NCBI RefSeq assembly: GCF_003201775.1
Contig: NZ_QJJZ01000006.1
Span: 62,001-126,000 of the forward strand
Reading direction: 5' to 3'
DNA length: 64,000 nucleotides
DNA from: Arenibacter sp. ARW7G5Y1
Lineage (GTDB): Bacteria > Bacteroidota > Bacteroidia > Flavobacteriales > Flavobacteriaceae
Part shown: positions 9,744 to 18,758 of the stretch, piece by piece
Layout: every line of letters begins with the position of its first letter
How positions within the stretch are numbered: the first letter of the stretch is position 1
Position numbers and translations under genes: made by a program
Notes under the pieces: model-generated
Databases searched by the model: none
What the model saw: only the letters and a program-made list of their open reading frames with translations
Told to the model about the DNA's origin: nothing

Positions 9744-10341
9744 AATTAATGATTATTAGATTTTTATATTGACCATATTATCCACATAAGTCCTCCCAAA
9801 GCCGGAGATACCGCAACAACATTGCCATACACCTAAGCATATCAAACATAGGGATATAGCAATATAGAACATATCCGCAAACATAATCTCTAAGATTTTC
9901 TCAAATACTACTACAATTTTAACCCTAATTGCAAACCCTGACCTCTTGAAAATGAAAAGTTTATAAAATGTGTGATAAAATCCCTCAAAGTTGATTTCCG
10001 CCTACACTGGGAAATTTGCCCGTCCAATTCCACCATCCCGTCCCAATTTTAATGGATAATAAAATTCCAGAATTCCATACCAAATGCAAGGAATCCGTTG
10101 CAAGGGGGAGGATACTTCCCTTGCCAAGCAATAAAATATCATACATCTGTAAAAAAATCTTCCTAAGGACGCCAATACAACAACGCAGCCGTATCTTTTA
10201 AACTTATTCCTGTAATTATCACCAACCTCCACCGTCTATTCATGTATGCCGGCAGATTGAAATTAGCATTCCTTACGAACATTTTATGTAACCCTTATTT
10301 TGGGCCAATTCAATTATTCCAATACCATTAAGAGATTATTT
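9744..10341. other. Intergenic region upstream of the PiT gene
   Basis: About 600 bases separate two divergent genes and should hold both promoters. No believable gene is seen. A hairpin GCAAGGG (10100-10106) with CCCTTGC (10118-10124) is present. TATTTTGG near 10295 is a possible -7 box for the phosphate transporter. Confidence 0.35.
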
Positions 10342-11469
10342 ATGATTTTTGTACTTCTTTTTGTAGTGGCTTGTTTTCTCGCATATAGCAATGGGGCCAA
10401 TGATAACTTTAAAGGTGTGGCCACCCTCTTTGGCAGCGGGACCACAAATTACAACCGGGCCATAAATTGGGCTACGTTGACTACATTTCTTGGTTCAGTA
10501 ACCGCTATTTTTTTAGCCAGTTCACTGGTCAAAAACTTCTCGGGCAAGGGCTTGGTCCCGGATGTATTGATACAGGCCCCTGAATTTGCCACATCCATAG
10601 CCCTAGGAGCAGGGATAACAGTATTCCTGGCCACAAAAATAGGGATGCCTATTTCAACTACCCATAGTTTGGTAGGTGGTCTTTTCGGAAGTGGTATTGT
10701 AGCTGTGGGAAGTGCATTTAATTTTAATCTGCTCGGCAATACATTCATAATGCCCCTAATTCTGAGTCCACTGATGGCTGCCGGGGCCAGTATAATCATC
10801 TATCTCCTTTTTAGACGATTACGTAATTTGTTTGGGGTCTCCAAACAAATGTGTATTTGCATTGGCCAAGAATATGTACCTGTTTTTGACAATTTGAACA
10901 AGACGAATCCTGCGGTTGATGCCATTGGCCCTTACAAATCAATTAAGATAGATGAGGAACAAAAATGCATTGAAAGGTACCAGGGAGCCTTTTTGGGTTT
11001 AAACGCCCAAAAACTACTGGATGTTGCCCATTTTTTAAGTGCAGGGGTGGTTAGTTTTGCCAGAGGTTTAAACGACACCCCTAAATTGGTAGGCCTGCTC
11101 ATTGTAATAAACAACCTATCCATAGAATGGGGCATGATTGCCCTTGCCGTTGCAATGGCTATTGGAGGATTATTAAACGCAAAAAAAGTAGGCGAAACTG
11201 TAAGTAAAAAGATAACCCCAATGAATCATGGGCAAGGGTTTACGGCCAACCTCATCACTGGTCTTTTGGTAACCACAGCAAGTATACATGGACTGCCCGT
11301 TTCTACAACCCATGTCTCCGTAGGCTCAATTTTTGGAATTGGGACCGTAACCAAAAAATCGGATTTAAAAGTAGTACGCAATATTGTTCTTTCTTGGATA
11401 CTAACATTACCTATAGCAGCCCTTATAAGCGCAATGGTCTATTATTTGTTGTCCAATATAGTTCGTTAG
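10342..11469 (+). CDS. PiT family inorganic phosphate transporter
   Basis: The product has 375 residues from the ATG at 10342; an upstream in-frame TTG at 10300 is possible but less likely, since the ATG gives the usual membrane start (MIFVLLFVVACFLAYS). It is a multi-pass permease with the inverted-repeat signatures of the PiT family: SNGANDNFKGVATLFG near residue 16 and ARGLNDTPKLVGLLIV in the second half, plus two GxPxSTTH motifs (GMPISTTHSLVGG and GLPVSTTHVSVGS). These signatures mark Na+/H+-coupled phosphate uptake across the inner membrane. Its stop codon overlaps the stop of the convergent GNAT gene by 4 bases. Confidence 0.93.
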   Translation: MIFVLLFVVACFLAYSNGANDNFKGVATLFGSGTTNYNRAINWATLTTFLGSVTAIFLASSLVKNFSGKGLVPDVLIQAPEFATSIALGAGITVFLATKIGMPISTTHSLVGGLFGSGIVAVGSAFNFNLLGNTFIMPLILSPLMAAGASIIIYLLFRRLRNLFGVSKQMCICIGQEYVPVFDNLNKTNPAVDAIGPYKSIKIDEEQKCIERYQGAFLGLNAQKLLDVAHFLSAGVVSFARGLNDTPKLVGLLIVINNLSIEWGMIALAVAMAIGGLLNAKKVGETVSKKITPMNHGQGFTANLITGLLVTTASIHGLPVSTTHVSVGSIFGIGTVTKKSDLKVVRNIVLSWILTLPIAALISAMVYYLLSNIVR

Positions 11470-11912
11470 CCCTTCTTAATCAATGCCTCGGTTTTAAGAA
11501 CGTAAATACGGCTTTCCTTTTCCTTAAAGCCCAAACTTTTATAGAGATTAATGGCTTCGATTCTCTTGTCTGCGCTAAAAAGAAGGATTTCGGTAAGACC
11601 ATTTTGCTTTCCCAACTCCACCAATTTCTCCATCAGCTTCCTGCCAATTCCCTGGCCCCTGTGCTCCACATCTACGACCACATCCTCTACCCAGCCCTTA
11701 ATGCCAGATATTACTGTATAAGTACACATTAAGGCCATTCCCAATACCTTATTGTCATCAATGCAATACACCAAACTTATAGGGTTCTCAGGATCCAGTA
11801 CCTGCTTCAGGTCTACCTGTTTTATATCGGCATTCAATTGGCGGAACAATCCGGCCAGTTGCTCCTCCATTTCCGAATTTATATCGGATTCTTGTAATAA
11901 TGCTATTTTCAT
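11466..11912 (-). CDS. GNAT family N-acetyltransferase
   Basis: This 148-residue single-domain GNAT has the acetyl-CoA pyrophosphate loop in VEHRGQGIGRKLMEKLV near residue 90 and the downstream LYKSLGFKEKE block. Such enzymes transfer acetyl groups to amines of small molecules or proteins; the substrate is unknown. It is convergent with the phosphate transporter, with a 4-base overlap of the stop codons. Confidence 0.88.
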   Translation of the reverse strand: MKIALLQESDINSEMEEQLAGLFRQLNADIKQVDLKQVLDPENPISLVYCIDDNKVLGMALMCTYTVISGIKGWVEDVVVDVEHRGQGIGRKLMEKLVELGKQNGLTEILLFSADKRIEAINLYKSLGFKEKESRIYVLKTEALIKKG

Positions 11913-11986
11913 GGGCTCTCTTTAGACTTAAGCTCTAAAATTTGAAAATTTTTATAGTTGCAAATTTAGTCAATCTTCTTTTAGTG

Positions 11987-12769
11987 TCAATAGCCATTTT
12001 TCTTTTGGTAAACCTTAACATAGTCCACCATAAAAACATCTGGAAAAATTGTTTTTAATATCTCCTCCTTTTTGCCAGGATATTCCATACTTAAAATTAT
12101 ATATTCCTCTATATTGGAGATACCCTCCTTTACCTCATAATACTTATACCCATCCACATAAAAAATATACTTGTCCGGGAACCATTCCATGCCAAAGGTA
12201 TGAAACCCCAAGCTTACCCCCCGGCGATAGCTCTGCATACCTTTGGTAGATTGCTGGTTGGGTCCGTAGGACCAATGTACATTATGCGACACGATATCGG
12301 TTCCCAATTTTTTAAAAAACTCCATTATATCTATTTCAGCTCCAAATTTGGACGGGTCTTCCCCCTTGCTTATCTGGGGAGACTGTAACCAAAAAGCCGC
12401 CCAAACCCCCTCTGACTTCTGTAACTTGGCCCTGCATTCATAATAGCCATATTTGGACATAAACTTCCCCTGGGTACCCACTGCGGAGCCCAACAAGGTG
12501 TCCCCCTTTTTAAGGGCATACAACTTCAGATATCCCTTTTCCACTTTTACCGCTTCTTCGGAAACATAGGCAATAGCCCTAGGGCCAATACCTCTTACGG
12601 CCCATTTGGTGGTATCCAAAGCTTTTCCCTTAAACTGATCTTCCCATACCAATTTATAACCCATTTTTTCAGGATTAAAGCGTTTTTTGGACATAGGCCC
12701 CTGTGCTGGCCGTTGCGCAAAGGCAAATCCACTAATAAACACAAATAAAAAGACAGTGGTCAATTTCAT
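11987..12769 (-). CDS. Secreted glycoside hydrolase family 16
   Basis: The product has 260 residues from the ATG at 12769, chosen because it opens a clean signal peptide (MKLTTVFLFVFISGFAFAQ); a longer form from 12805 is open. The GH16 fold shows YKLVWEDQFKG at the start and the catalytic ExDxxE signature in AEIDIMEFF, with the nucleophile and acid/base glutamates intact. Substrate-side blocks include GVWAAFWLQSP and HTFGMEWFPDKYIFYVDG. GH16 enzymes cut beta-1,3/1,4-glucans, agars, porphyrans or carrageenans, so algal polysaccharide use is plausible; the exact specificity cannot be read here. No PUL-type SusC/SusD pair is nearby. Confidence 0.9.
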   Translation of the reverse strand: MKLTTVFLFVFISGFAFAQRPAQGPMSKKRFNPEKMGYKLVWEDQFKGKALDTTKWAVRGIGPRAIAYVSEEAVKVEKGYLKLYALKKGDTLLGSAVGTQGKFMSKYGYYECRAKLQKSEGVWAAFWLQSPQISKGEDPSKFGAEIDIMEFFKKLGTDIVSHNVHWSYGPNQQSTKGMQSYRRGVSLGFHTFGMEWFPDKYIFYVDGYKYYEVKEGISNIEEYIILSMEYPGKKEEILKTIFPDVFMVDYVKVYQKKNGY

Positions 12770-13678
12770 TCTAAAGGATTTGTAACCATCAATGGCTGTA
12801 TACAAAAAAATTTCAGGATATATATCTTTTCAGACCCAAATTGATTTTATGAATTATTACCAATGTAAAAATACAACACATAACCAACAGTTTGAGCCAA
12901 CAGCAAGATAACACACCTGAGACAACATTATCTGGCAGATTCTATCAAAAACTGTTGTAATTTTAACCATTGGGCGAATTTTTTGGGTGTGTCCCTAATG
13001 GGCCGGGCTATCCGCTACAAGTCCTCGGTTTTCAACCTGCGGGCTTTTCACTCCTATCCCTCACACTCAGAACGGTAACACAAGGCAAATCCGACCCATT
13101 GGTTGGTTCTTATTAACTCCGGACAGCCAAAACGGCCCTATTACTTCGATATAAAACGCAATATAGTCCATGAAATACCAATACCTTTCCCCTTAGGCGC
13201 CAAAAAACAGACCAAACCGACCATACAGTCTATTTGGAAAGTCATGAACGACCCAGATAATTGGGATTTCATTGCTTTTATCATCTAATTCGAGCCGGAA
13301 ATAAAAGGCAGTTTCCACTTCTTAGGAATTCTATTGGAAAAATATTCTTAAACCCTACCCCTGTACAAAATCCTCATTAAAAAGGCTTCAGCCGATTAGC
13401 TTTTAGGACACTTGCAAAAATTATTGAAATCTTTTGACTCCAAACTGAACGGGCAGGCCAGTACTCCATTACCAGGTAGGCGCTAGCGCATTCAAATTCC
13501 ACATAGGGAGTAAGAACTACATAAAAAAAAGTCCTGCGAGGTTGTTACCGACACACTAAAATGAATTTTAGGTTGGTTGATCCGGTGACAATAGAACCTT
13601 GCAGGACTACAGTAAAGGTTGGTGGTTATTAAAATTACAAAGTATTGGTATCAACTTTGTTCTGTAAATACCCGAGAG
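12770..13678. other. Long gene-poor region with repeat-like elements
   Basis: About 900 bases hold no convincing gene; a 61-codon open frame at 13103-13288 lacks any gene-like feature. A GC-richer block near 12985-13075 (with GGGCCGGGCTATCCGC and CCTCACACTC) stands out from its AT-rich setting and resembles intergenic repeats I have seen in Flavobacteria. A REP-like inverted repeat lies at 13530-13607 (listed separately). Confidence 0.4.
13530..13607. repeat. REP-like imperfect inverted repeat
   Basis: The left arm AGTCCTGCGAGGTT (13530-13543) is matched by AACCTTGCAGGACT (13594-13607) on the right, with one mismatch. Inside, TTGTTACCG and CGGTGACAA extend the pairing. The arm core CCTGCAAGG and the CCGxTGACAA segment also occur in the repeats that flank the RAYT gene at 20.7-21.6 kb, so this looks like a distant member of the same family. 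Confidence 0.6.
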
Positions 13679-14488
13679 TTAATCCCTCTTCAGGCAATAT
13701 TCGATACCGCCGACCAAATGTTGACGGAAATTAAGATCATCAAAAGCTTCCTCGGTATGTCCCAAACCAGTATAGAAAGCACGCCCTCCATCATACTCAT
13801 GGTACCAAGCAATAGGGTGGTTATCACCATTCTTACCTCCCTCATAAGAGCTTTCATCCAGTTTCATGAGCACATGGACTGCCGGATTTATATTTTTATA
13901 ATTGTACCATTCATCAAAATGGGTCCAGATATCGGCCAAATGTTTGGTAGCAGGATGGTTGTGGTCTACCACGTTTATCCTGGCTGTTTGTTGTTTCGGA
14001 TGACTTAAAAAATAGGCCCCAACCAATTTGTTATACCAAGGCCATTCATATTCCGTATCGGCCGCAGCATGGACTCCCATAAAACTTCCGCCATCCTGTA
14101 TATATTTCTCAAAGGCCGATTGTTCCTCCTCTCCCAATACATCCATAGTAGTACTTAAAAAAACCACCAATTTAAACTTCTTTAGATTTTCAATATTAAA
14201 TTGAAGCGAATCCTCGGTATGGGATACTGCAAAATTATTGGCTACGCCCAATTTTACAAATGTGGCCACCCCCTTTTCTATGGATTTATGGCGAAAACCA
14301 TTGGTTTTGGAAAATATCAAAACCCTATCTTTCGCCAATGTGTTGGCCGAAATTATTCTTTCCGGAATCTGTACAGGAGTATTATGAAGGTTTGGATTTA
14401 AGGTCACCTCTTCCTGTATCTTGGTGCTACCACATCCAATCATAACTACTAGCGCAATTAAAGCAATAGCAAATCTATATAAGCGCAT
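13679..14488 (-). CDS. ThuA-like domain lipoprotein
   Basis: The 269-residue protein has a lipoprotein signal (IALIALVVMIGCGST, Cys near residue 19). The rest is a ThuA-like, class I glutamine-amidotransferase-related fold: DRVLIFSKTNGFRHKSI near residue 55, FLSTTMDVLGEEEQ, GVHAAADTEYEWPWY and the C-terminal RAFYTGLGHTEEAF. ThuA relatives are tied to trehalose and other sugar use in rhizobia and are very common beside Gfo/Idh oxidoreductases in Bacteroidota; the reaction is not settled. It faces away from any clear operon partner. Confidence 0.88.
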   Translation of the reverse strand: MRLYRFAIALIALVVMIGCGSTKIQEEVTLNPNLHNTPVQIPERIISANTLAKDRVLIFSKTNGFRHKSIEKGVATFVKLGVANNFAVSHTEDSLQFNIENLKKFKLVVFLSTTMDVLGEEEQSAFEKYIQDGGSFMGVHAAADTEYEWPWYNKLVGAYFLSHPKQQTARINVVDHNHPATKHLADIWTHFDEWYNYKNINPAVHVLMKLDESSYEGGKNGDNHPIAWYHEYDGGRAFYTGLGHTEEAFDDLNFRQHLVGGIEYCLKRD

Positions 14489-14705
14489 AAAAATTCTCGA
14501 TTATCTATTTGAAGTTCTAAATATCTAAAATTTAACGCAACAAAACACAAAATTTATCATTATTTCCAAAATTTACTGGAGTTCTCACAATAATAGCGCT
14601 ACTTGTTAGGAATAAAAACCACTATCCATTTTGCAGAAAATGGAACATTGCCAACCCCAAAACCAAAAAAATAGGGATAAATACAACCCTAATAACAAAA
14701 CCAAC

Positions 14706-15596
14706 CTATCCGTTGGCGAGGGACATGAGGTATTTTTTTGGAGTGGTACTATATTTCTTCTTAAAGGCAGCTATAAAGTGACTGGAAGTACTATACCCCA
14801 CCTTAAGCCCTACCTCATTGACGTTGTGCTTACCGGATTCCAACATTTTACGGGCATATTCCATTTTGTAGTCGAATAAAAAACTATATACAGAGTCACC
14901 ATAGATTTGCTTAAAGCCTTCTTTCAATTTTTTTAGACTAAGTCCTATTTCTTCGGAGAGATCCTGTAAACTAGGTGGTTCGGCCATTCTAGAAATAATT
15001 ATTTCCTTGGCATTCCTAATTCGCTTTACGTTGTCCTCATCCACTAAAAAGGGACATTGTTCTACATCGGCATCCTGACTTTTATTAAAATAAAGTGAAA
15101 TTAACTCGTACACTTTTCCTTTTATATACAACTCTTTAATGGACCGATGAAGGTTATAATTCATTACCTGGCTCAGAACAACCGCTATGGCTGGGGACAC
15201 AGCTTCCTGTGAATAATATTTTTTGTCCTTGTTATCGGCGCTTAAAAAAGGAATATAATCGGCCTCCTTGGAAAACAAGGAATGGAATTTTCGGATAGTC
15301 ATAATGATGGAGACCATCCACGAGTTGGCATTTAAAACCAGATTAAGAGGCAGGTCTACCTGAGTATTATACAAAAGGAGTGAACTATCTTCATTGACCT
15401 CCAAGGCATACCTGCCTTCATTAAATACAAACTTGGCACCCCCCTTTAAACAGAAATGGAACTGAATAAAGGAACTATCAATTTCACGGGTAACCGTCTG
15501 GTTATGAATACCATCATTTTGAATTTTCAACACATAGAAGCCATCTTCAATAAACACTTCCTCGAAAGACCCTTGAGCGATATTTTCTAGCTCCAT
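14706..15596 (-). CDS. AraC family regulator divergent from hemA
   Basis: The product has 296 residues. Residues about 1-190 form a cupin-like sensor (SFIQFHFCLKGGAKFVF). The C-terminal 100 residues carry the two helix-turn-helix units of AraC/XylS: SLQDLSEEIGLSLKKLKEGF and VNEVGLKVGYSTSSHFIAAF, ending KKKYSTTPKKY. The overall look is that of the PchR group, whose studied members answer to iron or siderophores. It starts about 200 bases from hemA on the opposite strand, so control of the haem cluster and of itself is a reasonable inference, not shown directly. Confidence 0.88.
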   Translation of the reverse strand: MELENIAQGSFEEVFIEDGFYVLKIQNDGIHNQTVTREIDSSFIQFHFCLKGGAKFVFNEGRYALEVNEDSSLLLYNTQVDLPLNLVLNANSWMVSIIMTIRKFHSLFSKEADYIPFLSADNKDKKYYSQEAVSPAIAVVLSQVMNYNLHRSIKELYIKGKVYELISLYFNKSQDADVEQCPFLVDEDNVKRIRNAKEIIISRMAEPPSLQDLSEEIGLSLKKLKEGFKQIYGDSVYSFLFDYKMEYARKMLESGKHNVNEVGLKVGYSTSSHFIAAFKKKYSTTPKKYLMSLANG

Positions 15597-15734
15597 CTCA
15601 ACCTTATATTAAATTTATCTATTTAGAAACATTCTAAATTATCATTGGCTAGAATTCCCTAAACACTGCTAAAATATACTATTTCAAGGGTTTTGGCACC
15701 TAAAACAACGTTAAAAAACCACAAACGATATTAA

Positions 15735-15765
15735 TTGTTCCTCCAGCGTTACTTTTATAAGTTTG
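15735..15765 (+). promoter_or_regulatory. Candidate hem operon promoter
   Basis: TAAGTTTG at 15758-15765 fits the Bacteroidota -7 consensus TAnnTTTG. TTG at 15735-15737 lies 20 bases upstream, the expected -33 spacing. The ATG of hemA is 35 bases downstream. The divergent AraC gene starts at 15596, leaving room for its operator between them. Confidence 0.6.
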
Positions 15766-15800
15766 ATGCACTTATTTTTGTGGCGCTCTCAAGAGTACCT

Positions 15801-17057
15801 ATGAAAGATTACCATATTTCCAAACATAATTCATTATACTCCATTGGTCTTAACTACAAAAAGGCGGATGCCGAAGTACGTGGTAAATTTAGTTTGGATG
15901 AGAATGCCATAAATCGCATACTGGAGCAAGCCAAAATAATTGGCCTGGATGGTCTCTTGGTAACCTCTACCTGTAACCGTACCGAATTACATGGGTTTGC
16001 ACAACATCCTTATCAATTGATAAAATTATTGTGCGACAATACGCATGGCACCGTGGAGGAATTCCAAGAAGTAGCCTATGTGTACAAAAATAACGACGCC
16101 ATAAACCATCTTTTCAGGATGGGCACAGGCTTGGACAGCCAAATTTTAGGAGATTTTGAAATTATTAGTCAATTAAGACAAAGTTTCAATCGTTCAAAAA
16201 AGCAGCATATTGCCAACCCATTTTTGGAACGCTTGTGCAATTCCGTAATCCAAGCCAGTAAAAGAATAAAGAACGAAACCAATATTTCTTCGGGTGCCAC
16301 CTCGGTTGCCTTTGCCTCGGTACAATACATTATAAATACCATCCCCAACATATCGGAAAAGAACATTCTGTTGTTCGGAACCGGGAAAATAGGCAGAAAT
16401 ACTTGTGAAAATTTGATTAAGCATACCAAAAATTCACATATCACCCTTATTAACCGCACCAAAGACAAGGCAGAGCGTATAGCCGGGAAATTTAATTTGA
16501 TAGTAAAAAACTACGGGGACCTGCAGACCGAGATCCGAAACACCGATGTGCTAATAGTAGCCACGGGGGCACAATCGCCCACCATTTCAAAAGAATTGAT
16601 CTACACCAAGAAGCCTCTATTGATCTTGGACCTATCCATTCCAAAAAATGTATCGGACAATGTAACGGAATTGGAGAATGTAACTGTAATACATTTAGAT
16701 CATCTTTCGCAAATGACAGATGATACCTTGGAGAAAAGAAAAGAATCGATACCTCAGGCCGAGGCAATTATTGAAGAAGTAAAGGACGAATTTATAAAAT
16801 GGTTGGAAACTCGAAAGTTTGCGCCAGTCATCAAGGCTTTAAAGAAAAAATTAAAGACCATGAAGGATGAGGAATTGGATTTCCAAAGCAAAAAGATTTC
16901 CGATTTCAATTCAGTACAAGCCGATATTATCTCGGAACGCATCATACAGAAAATCACCAAGCAATTTGCCAATCACCTCAAGGACACCGAAATAGATTCA
17001 GACACCAGTTTAGAGCTTATTCAACGCGTTTTTCAACTTGAATTGGAGTCTAAATGA
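15801..17057 (+). CDS. hemA: Glutamyl-tRNA reductase
   Basis: HemA reduces glutamyl-tRNA to glutamate-1-semialdehyde with NADPH, the committed step of C5 haem synthesis. The 418-residue form from the ATG at 15801 is preferred to an upstream TTG (15735) that falls inside the promoter. The catalytic cysteine is in VTSTCNRTEL near residue 57, the NADPH fold starts NILLFGTGKIGRNTCENL near residue 193, and the C-terminal dimerisation domain is helical. It is the first gene of the haem run and overlaps hemC by 4 bases (ATGA), which implies coupled translation. Confidence 0.96.
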   Translation: MKDYHISKHNSLYSIGLNYKKADAEVRGKFSLDENAINRILEQAKIIGLDGLLVTSTCNRTELHGFAQHPYQLIKLLCDNTHGTVEEFQEVAYVYKNNDAINHLFRMGTGLDSQILGDFEIISQLRQSFNRSKKQHIANPFLERLCNSVIQASKRIKNETNISSGATSVAFASVQYIINTIPNISEKNILLFGTGKIGRNTCENLIKHTKNSHITLINRTKDKAERIAGKFNLIVKNYGDLQTEIRNTDVLIVATGAQSPTISKELIYTKKPLLILDLSIPKNVSDNVTELENVTVIHLDHLSQMTDDTLEKRKESIPQAEAIIEEVKDEFIKWLETRKFAPVIKALKKKLKTMKDEELDFQSKKISDFNSVQADIISERIIQKITKQFANHLKDTEIDSDTSLELIQRVFQLELESK

Positions 17058-17965
17058 GTAAAACAATACGCATTGGCACCCGTGATAGCCAGTTAGCACT
17101 CTGGCAGGCCCATACCGTACAGGACCAATTGGAAGCCCTAGGCTTTAAAACGGAAATCATTTCCGTAAAATCTACCGGGGATCTCCTTTTGAACAAGCCA
17201 TTGTACGAACTTGGGATTACGGGAATATTTACCAAAACCTTGGATATCGCAATGATCAATGGTTCCGTGGACATTGCCGTGCACTCCATGAAAGATGTTC
17301 CTACCCGACTTCCCAAGGGAATTGTACAGAGCGCGGTACTCCCAAGAGCAAATACCCAAGATATCTTGGTCTACAAAGACTTGGATTTTTTGGAATCCAA
17401 CGGCACTATAGCTACTGGAAGCTTACGAAGACAGGCGCAATGGCTACATAAATACCCCTCACACAAGGTTGTAGATATACGGGGAAACGTAAATACCCGA
17501 CTTCAAAAACTTCAGGACAATCCGTGGAACGGGGCTATTTTCGCAAAGGCTGGTTTGGAGCGCATAGAAGTACTGCCCCACAACCATATAGATTTGGATT
17601 GGATGGTTCCTGCACCGGCCCAGGGGGCCATGGTAGTTGTTAGTATGGAAAATGACACCTTCTCAACAACAGCAGTACGCAAGCTGAACGACTCGGCAAC
17701 GGATATATGTACCCATGTGGAAAGGCAGTTTCTACAAGTTTTGGAAGGGGGCTGTACGGCACCCATAGGAGCTTTGGCCAGTATAGAAGAGGATAGCCTC
17801 CATTTTGAAGGAGTACTACTTTCCTTGGATGGCAAACAAAAATTAAGGGTAAAGAAATCTATTTCCGCCCATGACCATTCCCACTTTGGCAAATTGTGTG
17901 CCCAAGAAATTTTGGACAATGGCGGCAAGGAATTGATGGTAGGAATAAAAAAGGAATTGTCATAA
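17054..17965 (+). CDS. hemC: Hydroxymethylbilane synthase (porphobilinogen deaminase)
   Basis: HemC joins four porphobilinogen units into hydroxymethylbilane. The 303-residue protein has the family N-terminus IRIGTRDSQLALWQA, the HSMKDVPTRLP loop near residue 78, GSLRRQAQW and VDIRGNVNTRL. The dipyrromethane cofactor cysteine is in EGGCTAPIGA near residue 236. Length is standard. Its start codon overlaps the hemA stop, and hemD follows within about 35 bases. Confidence 0.97.
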   Translation: MSKTIRIGTRDSQLALWQAHTVQDQLEALGFKTEIISVKSTGDLLLNKPLYELGITGIFTKTLDIAMINGSVDIAVHSMKDVPTRLPKGIVQSAVLPRANTQDILVYKDLDFLESNGTIATGSLRRQAQWLHKYPSHKVVDIRGNVNTRLQKLQDNPWNGAIFAKAGLERIEVLPHNHIDLDWMVPAPAQGAMVVVSMENDTFSTTAVRKLNDSATDICTHVERQFLQVLEGGCTAPIGALASIEEDSLHFEGVLLSLDGKQKLRVKKSISAHDHSHFGKLCAQEILDNGGKELMVGIKKELS

Positions 17966-17998
17966 CCCCCCGGTTTGGAAATTACAAATCACAGTAAC

Positions 17999-18676
17999 AT
18001 GAGCATGACCGTTCTTTCTACAAAAATCCTGACAGCCTCCCAAAAGGCAATGCTGACCAATGCCAATATTCAAGTAGTAGAGTACAATGCTATCCATATT
18101 GAATACCTAAGTCCGGAGATAGATCCAAATTTTAAAAATATCATATTTACCAGCCAAAATACCGTAAAGGCCTTTCTAAAGACCATAAATCCCCAGTATC
18201 TCAAAAACAATTCCTATTCCGCCTTTTGCGTGGGTGAAAAAACAAGGTCGATTTTAGAGAAAAACGGTATAAATGTGATGGAAATGACTGATTATGGAGC
18301 AGAATTGGCCAAAATTTTGGCCGATAAGCACTCAAATAAAACTTTTCTGTTTTTGTGTGGCGATAAGCGTCGCAATGAAATTCCCTCCTATCTCACAAAA
18401 CACAAAGTAGCATTTAAGGAACAGACCCTGTATCAAAATACCCCAAATCAACTTACCTTTGACCCCGATTTTGACGGGATTCTATTTTTTAGCCCCAGTG
18501 GTATCCAAAGCTTTATGACCAAAAATAATTTTAGGAACTTTGTTGCCTTTTGTATTGGTACCACCACGGCCGCTGAAGCCAAAAAATACGTCAAAAAAAT
18601 TATCGTTGCCGAAAAACCAACGGTAGAACATGTCCTGGAAAAGGTAATAGGGTACAGTAAGAGAAAAATAAACTAA
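17999..18676 (+). CDS. hemD: Uroporphyrinogen-III synthase
   Basis: HemD closes and flips hydroxymethylbilane into uroporphyrinogen III. The family is weakly conserved, but the 225-residue size, two-lobed pattern (NIIFTSQNTVKAFL near residue 40, GILFFSPSGIQSFM near 160, CIGTTTAAEAKK near 180) and the position between hemC and hemE make the call firm. I take the ATG at 17999; an in-frame TTG at 17975 and a second ATG at 18005 are alternatives. The gap to hemE is about 80 bases. Confidence 0.9.
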   Translation: MSMTVLSTKILTASQKAMLTNANIQVVEYNAIHIEYLSPEIDPNFKNIIFTSQNTVKAFLKTINPQYLKNNSYSAFCVGEKTRSILEKNGINVMEMTDYGAELAKILADKHSNKTFLFLCGDKRRNEIPSYLTKHKVAFKEQTLYQNTPNQLTFDPDFDGILFFSPSGIQSFMTKNNFRNFVAFCIGTTTAAEAKKYVKKIIVAEKPTVEHVLEKVIGYSKRKIN

Positions 18677-18758
18677 ATATGGCCTATGATAGACAACCCC
18701 GAATAATGAATTGCAGGGGAATACACTAAATTGAATAGGCAATAATTGCAGCTATATT

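Noticed and set aside
10002-10232. 76-codon minus-strand frame upstream of the PiT gene
   Set aside because: Its translation has odd composition, no family look and no promoter or partner; it lies in a divergent promoter region.
7461-13110. CCCATTGGTTGG shared between 7.46 kb and 13.1 kb
   Set aside because: Only about 12-14 bases match and the flanks differ, so it may be chance; not enough for a repeat family.
13103-13288. 61-codon plus-strand frame in the 12.8-13.7 kb gap
   Set aside because: No recognisable domain, no start context and low-complexity DNA around it; likely chance.
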